Source: Aliigemmobacter aestuarii (GTDB lineage Bacteria; Pseudomonadota; Alphaproteobacteria; Rhodobacterales; Rhodobacteraceae). Taken from it: a DNA stretch of 64,000 nt. Of the stretch, positions 59,878-64,000 are shown one piece after another (the first letter of the stretch is position 1; each line of letters opens with the position of its first letter). A model generated the notes under the pieces. The model ran no database searches. It was not told where the DNA came from and saw nothing but the letters and a program-made list of their open reading frames with translations. The DNA lies in contig NZ_SSND01000004.1 of assembly GCF_004799285.1 (NCBI RefSeq), forward strand, positions 248,001-312,000, read 5' to 3'. The position numbers were made by a program, and so were the translations under genes.

Positions 59878-60941
59878 CAGTCCACCAGAAGGCGCGCGGC
59901 GCCTTCCTCTATCGTCAGGCCGACGCGGGCGCCGGGGGCGGGGATGTCGGTTCGGGCGGAATTGGGCAGCCGCACGTTCAGCTCTTCGCCGCTTGCGCTG
60001 CGCGCGACCAGTTGCAGGTCATTGCCCTTGTAGATCACGCGTTCGACCGTGGCGGCCAGATCGGCCCCTTCGGCCGGGGCCAGATGCAGCCGTTCCGGCC
60101 GGATCGAGACGTGATGTGCGCCGGGCCGGATGCCCTCGGGGGCGGTGCAGGAAATCTGGTGCCCGTCGGCCAGCGCGGCCATGGCCCGGCCTGCCGCGAT
60201 CTGGCCCACGGTGACGGGCAACAGGTTCGTCTCGCCAATGAAATCGGCCACGAAACGGTTGATCGGCGCCTCGTAGATGTCCTGCGCGGCCCCAACCTGC
60301 TGCACCCGGCCCGCGCTCATCACGGCGATGCGGTCGCTCATGGTCAGGGCTTCCTCCTGATCGTGGGTGACGAAGATGAAGGTGATGCCCGTCTGTTCCT
60401 GAAGCGATTTCAGTTCCACCCGCATCGCCTGCCGAAGCTTCAGATCCAGCGCCGAAAGCGGCTCGTCCAGAAGCAGGACGCGGGGCGCGGGGGCCAGCGC
60501 GCGGGCCAGCGCCACGCGCTGTTGCTGGCCGCCCGAAAGCTGCGCGGGCAGCCGGTCGGCGAAGGCGGACAGATGCACCATCTCCAGCATCCGGCCCGCC
60601 CGGTCGCGCCGTTCGGCCGGAGGCACGCCTTTCATCTTCAGCCCGAAGGCCACGTTGTCGATCACCGACATATGCGGGAACAGGGCGTATTGCTGGAACA
60701 CCGTGTTCACCGGTCGGTGGTTCGGCGCGAGGCGGGCGATGTCCTTGCCGAAAAGCCGGATCTCGCCTTCGGTCAGGTCCTCGAACCCGGCGATCAGCCG
60801 CAACAGCGTGGTCTTGCCGCAGCCGGACGGACCAAGCAGCGTGAAAAAGGCGTTGTCCGCGATCTCGAGCGAAACGCCATGCAGCGCGGTCACGTCGCCA
60901 TAGCGCTTCACCGCGTGCCGGATGTCGACGGCTGTGGTCAT
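59877..60941 (-). CDS. PotA-type ABC ATPase
   Basis: A 354-residue ATPase: Walker [10 protein letters not shown]-loop [10 protein letters not shown], signature LSGGQQQR, Walker [12 protein letters not shown], switch VTHDQEEA, then a TOBE domain. All catalytic motifs are intact. ATG 60941 is used; the frame to 60980 has no ribosome site. First gene of the minus-strand operon potABCD-type, nitrilase-family, demethylase. Confidence 0.93.
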   Translation of the reverse strand: MTTAVDIRHAVKRYGDVTALHGVSLEIADNAFFTLLGPSGCGKTTLLRLIAGFEDLTEGEIRLFGKDIARLAPNHRPVNTVFQQYALFPHMSVIDNVAFGLKMKGVPPAERRDRAGRMLEMVHLSAFADRLPAQLSGGQQQRVALARALAPAPRVLLLDEPLSALDLKLRQAMRVELKSLQEQTGITFIFVTHDQEEALTMSDRIAVMSAGRVQQVGAAQDIYEAPINRFVADFIGETNLLPVTVGQIAAGRAMAALADGHQISCTAPEGIRPGAHHVSIRPERLHLAPAEGADLAATVERVIYKGNDLQLVARSASGEELNVRLPNSARTDIPAPGARVGLTIEEGAARLLVD

Positions 60942-61023
60942 GTATTCCCTGTCGGCTTCGGGGGCGGCCTCCCAACCCATACCCCCCGTTTTCCTGAAAT
61001 CAGGCTAGGACAGCGCCAACCAA

Positions 61024-61037
61024 GGGGTATATACCCC
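61024..61037. promoter_or_regulatory. Palindromic operator candidate between the Pot-type operon and luxR-type gene
   Basis: Perfect 14-base palindrome GGGGTATATACCCC, with extra half sites ATACCCCCC near 60979 and GGTATAGCCCCC near 61045. Repeated half sites at regular spacing suggest a regulator array, most simply for the adjacent LuxR-type protein. Confidence 0.6.
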
Positions 61038-61063
61038 CAGAGAGGTATAGCCCCCGAGGCCAG

Positions 61064-61861
61064 ATGGACGCCCTGCCGAACACCGCCGAAGCCAGCCTGG
61101 GCGATTGCATCCGCGCTGTCGGGCTGAAAGGGTTCGAAAGCGCCTTGCACCGCTGGCTGCATCGCTGCGTGCCCTTCGACAACCTCATCATCCTGGCCTA
61201 TCGCGACGGCGGCCCGCCGATCGTGTTCTATCGCCATTGCGACAGCCCGCAGGTCTTTGCCGAGCTGGACACGATCTATCTGTCCGGTGCCTATCTGCTG
61301 GATCCCTATCACGACCTTCACCTGCAGCGGGTGCCTGCGGGTGCGTACCGGTTGCGCGACGTCGCGCCGGATGCCTTTCACCGCAGCCGGTATTTTCGCG
61401 GCTACTACCAGCAGACCACCCTGCTGGACGAACTGACCTTCGTCGCCTATCCGCAGGCCGACCTGTCCTTCAACATCTGCCTTGGCCGCGACGCGACCTC
61501 GGGCCAGCCTTTCACCACGCGCGAGGTGGAAACCGTCATGCGGATCGCGCCTGTCGTCACCTCCCTGGCCGAGGCGCACTGGAAGGGGCTTTCGGCGCAA
61601 AGCGGCCCCGCGCAGGACACCGGGGCGCGGCTGGTCGCGGCGGTGCGGGACCGGCACGGGATCCACCTTTCCCCCCGGCAGGCAGAGGTCGCCCTTCTGA
61701 TCCTGCGCGGACATTCGACAGTGTCGATCGGCCTGCGGATGGGGGTCAGCGCGCAGACGGTCAAGGTGTTCCGCAAACAGCTTTATGCCCGATGCGGGAT
61801 CACTTCGCAGGCAGAGCTGTTCGCGTTGCTGGTGCCGCTCCTGTCGCCGCGCCCGGATTAG
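61064..61861 (+). CDS. LuxR-type HTH transcriptional regulator
   Basis: A 265-residue protein: N-terminal sensor of about 185 residues without a domain I can name (possibly GAF/PAS-like), and a C-terminal LuxR HTH (residues 200-255; HLSPRQAEVALLILRGHSTV, VSAQTVKVFRKQLYARCG). Not an autoinducer-type LuxR by visible motifs. Divergent from the Pot-type operon and 84 bases before the aldehyde dehydrogenase, so a local regulator of amine uptake and oxidation. Confidence 0.88.
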   Translation: MDALPNTAEASLGDCIRAVGLKGFESALHRWLHRCVPFDNLIILAYRDGGPPIVFYRHCDSPQVFAELDTIYLSGAYLLDPYHDLHLQRVPAGAYRLRDVAPDAFHRSRYFRGYYQQTTLLDELTFVAYPQADLSFNICLGRDATSGQPFTTREVETVMRIAPVVTSLAEAHWKGLSAQSGPAQDTGARLVAAVRDRHGIHLSPRQAEVALLILRGHSTVSIGLRMGVSAQTVKVFRKQLYARCGITSQAELFALLVPLLSPRPD

Positions 61862-61945
61862 GCTAAGGCTAAGCCGCGCGGCGGAAGAACCGAATCTGCC
61901 CTTGCCATGACGGCCCCTATCCTGCCCCCGAACAGGAGGAACGTC

Positions 61946-63436
61946 ATGACCGACACGCTGGTAGAATGGCAGGGGCGGGCTGCGGCCCTGACGCTGCGCA
62001 ACCGCATCTGGATCGACGGGGCATATCACGACGCGGCCGAGGGCGGCAGGTTCGCCACCGTGAACCCTGCCACCGGCCAGACCCTGACCGAGGTCGCGCG
62101 CGGTACCGCCGCCGATGTGGACCGTGCCGTGGCCAGCGCGCGCGCCGCGTTCGACGATGGCCGCTGGTCGCGCAAGTCGCCGTCGGAACGCAAGGAAGTG
62201 CTGTTGCGCCTTGCCGCGCTGATCCGGGAAAACGTGCCGGAACTTGCGCTTCTCGACACGCTCGACATGGGCAAGCCGATCGCCGAAAGCAGCACCATCG
62301 ACGCCCCCGGATCGGCGCATTTCTTCCAGTGGCATGCCGAAGCCGTCGACAAGCTTTATGACGAGATCGCCCCCACCGGCCCCGGTGATCTGGCGCTGAT
62401 CCGGCGCGAGCCTCTGGGTGTGGTGGGCGCGGTCGTGCCCTGGAACTTCCCGCTGGACATGGCAACGTGGAAACTGGCGCCCGCGCTGGCCACCGGCAAT
62501 TCCGTGGTGCTGAAGCCGGCCGAACAATCGCCGCTGTCGGCGCTTCGCCTTGCGGAACTGGCGGCCGAGGCCGGGTTGCCCGATGGGGTGCTGAACGTGG
62601 TGCCGGGATACGGGCACGAGGCGGGAATGGCGCTTGGCCTTCACCCGGATGTGGACGTGATCGCCTTCACCGGATCGACCGAGGTGGGCAAGCTGTTTCA
62701 AACCTATGCCGGCCGGTCGAACATGAAGCAGGTCTGGCTGGAAACCGGCGGCAAGTCGCCCAACCTGATCTTTCCCGACGCGGATCTGGATCGGGCCGCC
62801 GACATGGCCGCCTTTGGCATCTTCTTCAACGCGGGCGAGGTCTGTTCGGCCAATTCGCGCCTGCTGGTCCATCGCGAGGTGCATGACGCGATGGTCGAAC
62901 GGCTGGCCGCGCGGGCGGCGGCGGTGCGGCAGGGCAACCCGCTTGATCCGGGCACGAACATGGGGCCGATGGTGGACCGGGGCCATGCCGAACGCGTGGC
63001 GGGGTTCATCGAACGCGCCCACGCTGCGGCCCGCCTTGTCTGCGGCGGCGAACGGGTGACGCGCGACGGATCGGACGCCTGGATCACGCCCACGATCTTT
63101 GACCGGGTGGATCCGGCCAGCGAACTGGCCCGGGACGAGGTGTTCGGCCCCGTGCTGGCCGTCATCCCCTTCGACGACGAGGCCGAGGCGCTGCGGCTGG
63201 CCAATGACTCCGCCTACGGCCTCGCGGCTTCGGTCTGGACGCGTGACATTGACCGTGCCCTGCGGCTGTCGCGCAATCTGCAGGTGGGCACCGTTTCGGT
63301 GAACACGGTCGATGCGCTGTCCGCGATGACGCCCTTCGGCGGGGTCAAGCAATCCGGCCACGGGCGCGACCTGTCGATCCACAGTTTCGACAAGTACACC
63401 GCGCTCAAGACGGTGTGGATCAAGGCCGGTTCGTAA
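61946..63436 (+). CDS. NAD-dependent aldehyde dehydrogenase (PuuC-like)
   Basis: A 496-residue aldehyde dehydrogenase: PWNFPLDMATWKLAPALATG, FTGSTEVGKLF, catalytic Glu in LETGGKSPNL and Cys in NAGEVCSANSRL. It resembles gamma-glutamyl-aminobutyraldehyde dehydrogenases, which suits a polyamine or amine pathway. ATG 61946 follows an AGGAGGA site. Likely co-transcribed with the LuxR-type gene; probable substrate is the aldehyde produced from the amine taken up by the divergent transporter. Confidence 0.93.
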   Translation: MTDTLVEWQGRAAALTLRNRIWIDGAYHDAAEGGRFATVNPATGQTLTEVARGTAADVDRAVASARAAFDDGRWSRKSPSERKEVLLRLAALIRENVPELALLDTLDMGKPIAESSTIDAPGSAHFFQWHAEAVDKLYDEIAPTGPGDLALIRREPLGVVGAVVPWNFPLDMATWKLAPALATGNSVVLKPAEQSPLSALRLAELAAEAGLPDGVLNVVPGYGHEAGMALGLHPDVDVIAFTGSTEVGKLFQTYAGRSNMKQVWLETGGKSPNLIFPDADLDRAADMAAFGIFFNAGEVCSANSRLLVHREVHDAMVERLAARAAAVRQGNPLDPGTNMGPMVDRGHAERVAGFIERAHAAARLVCGGERVTRDGSDAWITPTIFDRVDPASELARDEVFGPVLAVIPFDDEAEALRLANDSAYGLAASVWTRDIDRALRLSRNLQVGTVSVNTVDALSAMTPFGGVKQSGHGRDLSIHSFDKYTALKTVWIKAGS

Positions 63437-63930
63437 GCGGTGCGGTCGGCGTGCGGGGCAGGGGGGATGCGCCGCCGGCACCCCGGCGATGGTGCGAGCA
63501 AAGACCGTGGCGCACCCGCCCTTCCCGTTTCCGGGCCGTGGCCCCCTCCCGGCCCGGGCGTGACGGGATATGGACGACGCCTGGCCAGTGGCCTGCAGGT
63601 CGTCGGGGAAATGTTTAGGCGGAAACGGGTTGTTTCTGCGGGTTGAACCGAACGGATCGCGCTTCGGGGCAAGCGCCGGGGCATCGTCCCCGGCAATCCT
63701 GTCCTTCTGCCGATGGGCAGAGGCGCGCCCGACCTGCGCCGCGCCAGCATTTGACGCGACTGCCACAGAGATCGTGCGAGGCGTCCGAAGCGTTCTTCGC
63801 GCTTTGCGCCTGCCGGGGTATCGAAGGGATTGCCCAAGCCAAGGGCTTTGCGCGACGTGCCTGGCGCGCCCCTTCGCAACAGCCCCCGCCGGCGTTCACG
63901 GCCTGTCCGCAAGGCAAGCAGACAAGCCTG
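63437..63930. other. 494-base gap, nothing recognised
   Basis: Between the aldehyde dehydrogenase and the converging permease end. Reading frames here lack ribosome sites and family motifs; no tRNA cloverleaf or clear terminator with a U-tract was seen. Confidence 0.6.
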
Positions 63931-64000
63931 TCAAAGCTTGACCAGCGTCTTGCGCGCCAGAAGGCCCTGAGGGCGAAACAACAGGACCGCGATGACCACA
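63931..64000 (-). CDS. Branched-chain amino acid ABC permease (LivH/LivM-type), C-terminal end
   Basis: Only 22 codons and a TGA are in the window. The residues VVIAVLLFRPQGLLARK are the typical end of LivH/LivM permeases (hydrophobic helix then RPQGL). The rest lies beyond the right edge. Confidence 0.7.
   Translation of the reverse strand, partial: VVIAVLLFRPQGLLARKTLVKL

Noticed and set aside
63570-63941. 123-codon plus-strand frame near the right edge
   Set aside because: No ribosome site or motif; overlaps the end of the converging LivH/LivM-type gene.

Overview
High-GC DNA with dense, mostly overlapping operons. It looks like a chromosomal segment of a denitrifying alphaproteobacterium of the Rhodobacterales (Paracoccus/Rhodobacter relatives). 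Clues are the nirS gene divergent from nirI-nirX, the oxygen-independent ubiquinone set ubiTUV, a rhizobial/rhodobacterial type glycerol ABC operon, PHA synthase, and several Pot/Liv ABC systems. I saw no rRNA, tRNA, CRISPR array, transposase or phage gene.

Layout. 1-3.2 kb: two metal/metalloid modules, a CsoR/FrmR regulator tail with a His-tailed MFS exporter, then ArsR, a DUF318/ArsP-type permease and a mini-thioredoxin. 3.4-16.6 kb: glycerol regulon with GlpR divergent from glpD-glpS-glpT-glpP-glpQ-glpU-glpV, a terminator, glpK, an iron-type alcohol dehydrogenase, and a second permease pair paralogous to GlpP/GlpQ, followed by a GlxA/AraC-type regulator. 17.7-30.7 kb: anaerobic respiration block with NnrS, a RIC/DnrN iron-centre repair protein, ubiX, ubiD, ubiT, ubiU, ubiV, a Crp/Fnr (Dnr/Nnr-like) regulator, nirS, nirI and nirX. 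At least six FNR/Nnr-type palindromes are distributed here. 30.9-39.8 kb: a tight operon of acetate-CoA-ligase-like enzyme, fused pyruvate-dehydrogenase-like E1 alpha-beta, E2, acyl carrier protein, FtsH-type protease and PhaC, with a weaker FNR-like box upstream.

39.8-46.1 kb: methylated-amine genes, namely LysR regulator, MttB-superfamily methyltransferase, ProC-like reductase, TetR regulator and StcD-like demethylase. 46.3-50.2 kb: pstS-pstC-pstA without pstB. 50.4-54.0 kb: arsenate detoxification by an ArsR-ArsC fusion, GAPDH and ArsJ, followed by a small SH3 lipoprotein. 54.1-63.4 kb: a DgcA/TMADH-like demethylase, nitrilase-family hydrolase and PotDCBA-type ABC transporter on the minus strand, divergent from a LuxR-type regulator and an aldehyde dehydrogenase. 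The window ends in the C-terminus of a LivH/LivM-type permease.

How it fits together: the regulator at 24.2-25.0 kb keeps the E-x-x-S-R recognition motif of FNR and probably reads the TTGAT/TTGAC boxes, coupling nitrite respiration, quinone synthesis without oxygen and nitrosative repair. The acyl-CoA/PDH-like/ACP/FtsH/PhaC operon has no E3 and is the best candidate for an incompletely described system. The ars operon next to phosphate uptake genes fits the 1-arseno-3-phosphoglycerate extrusion route.
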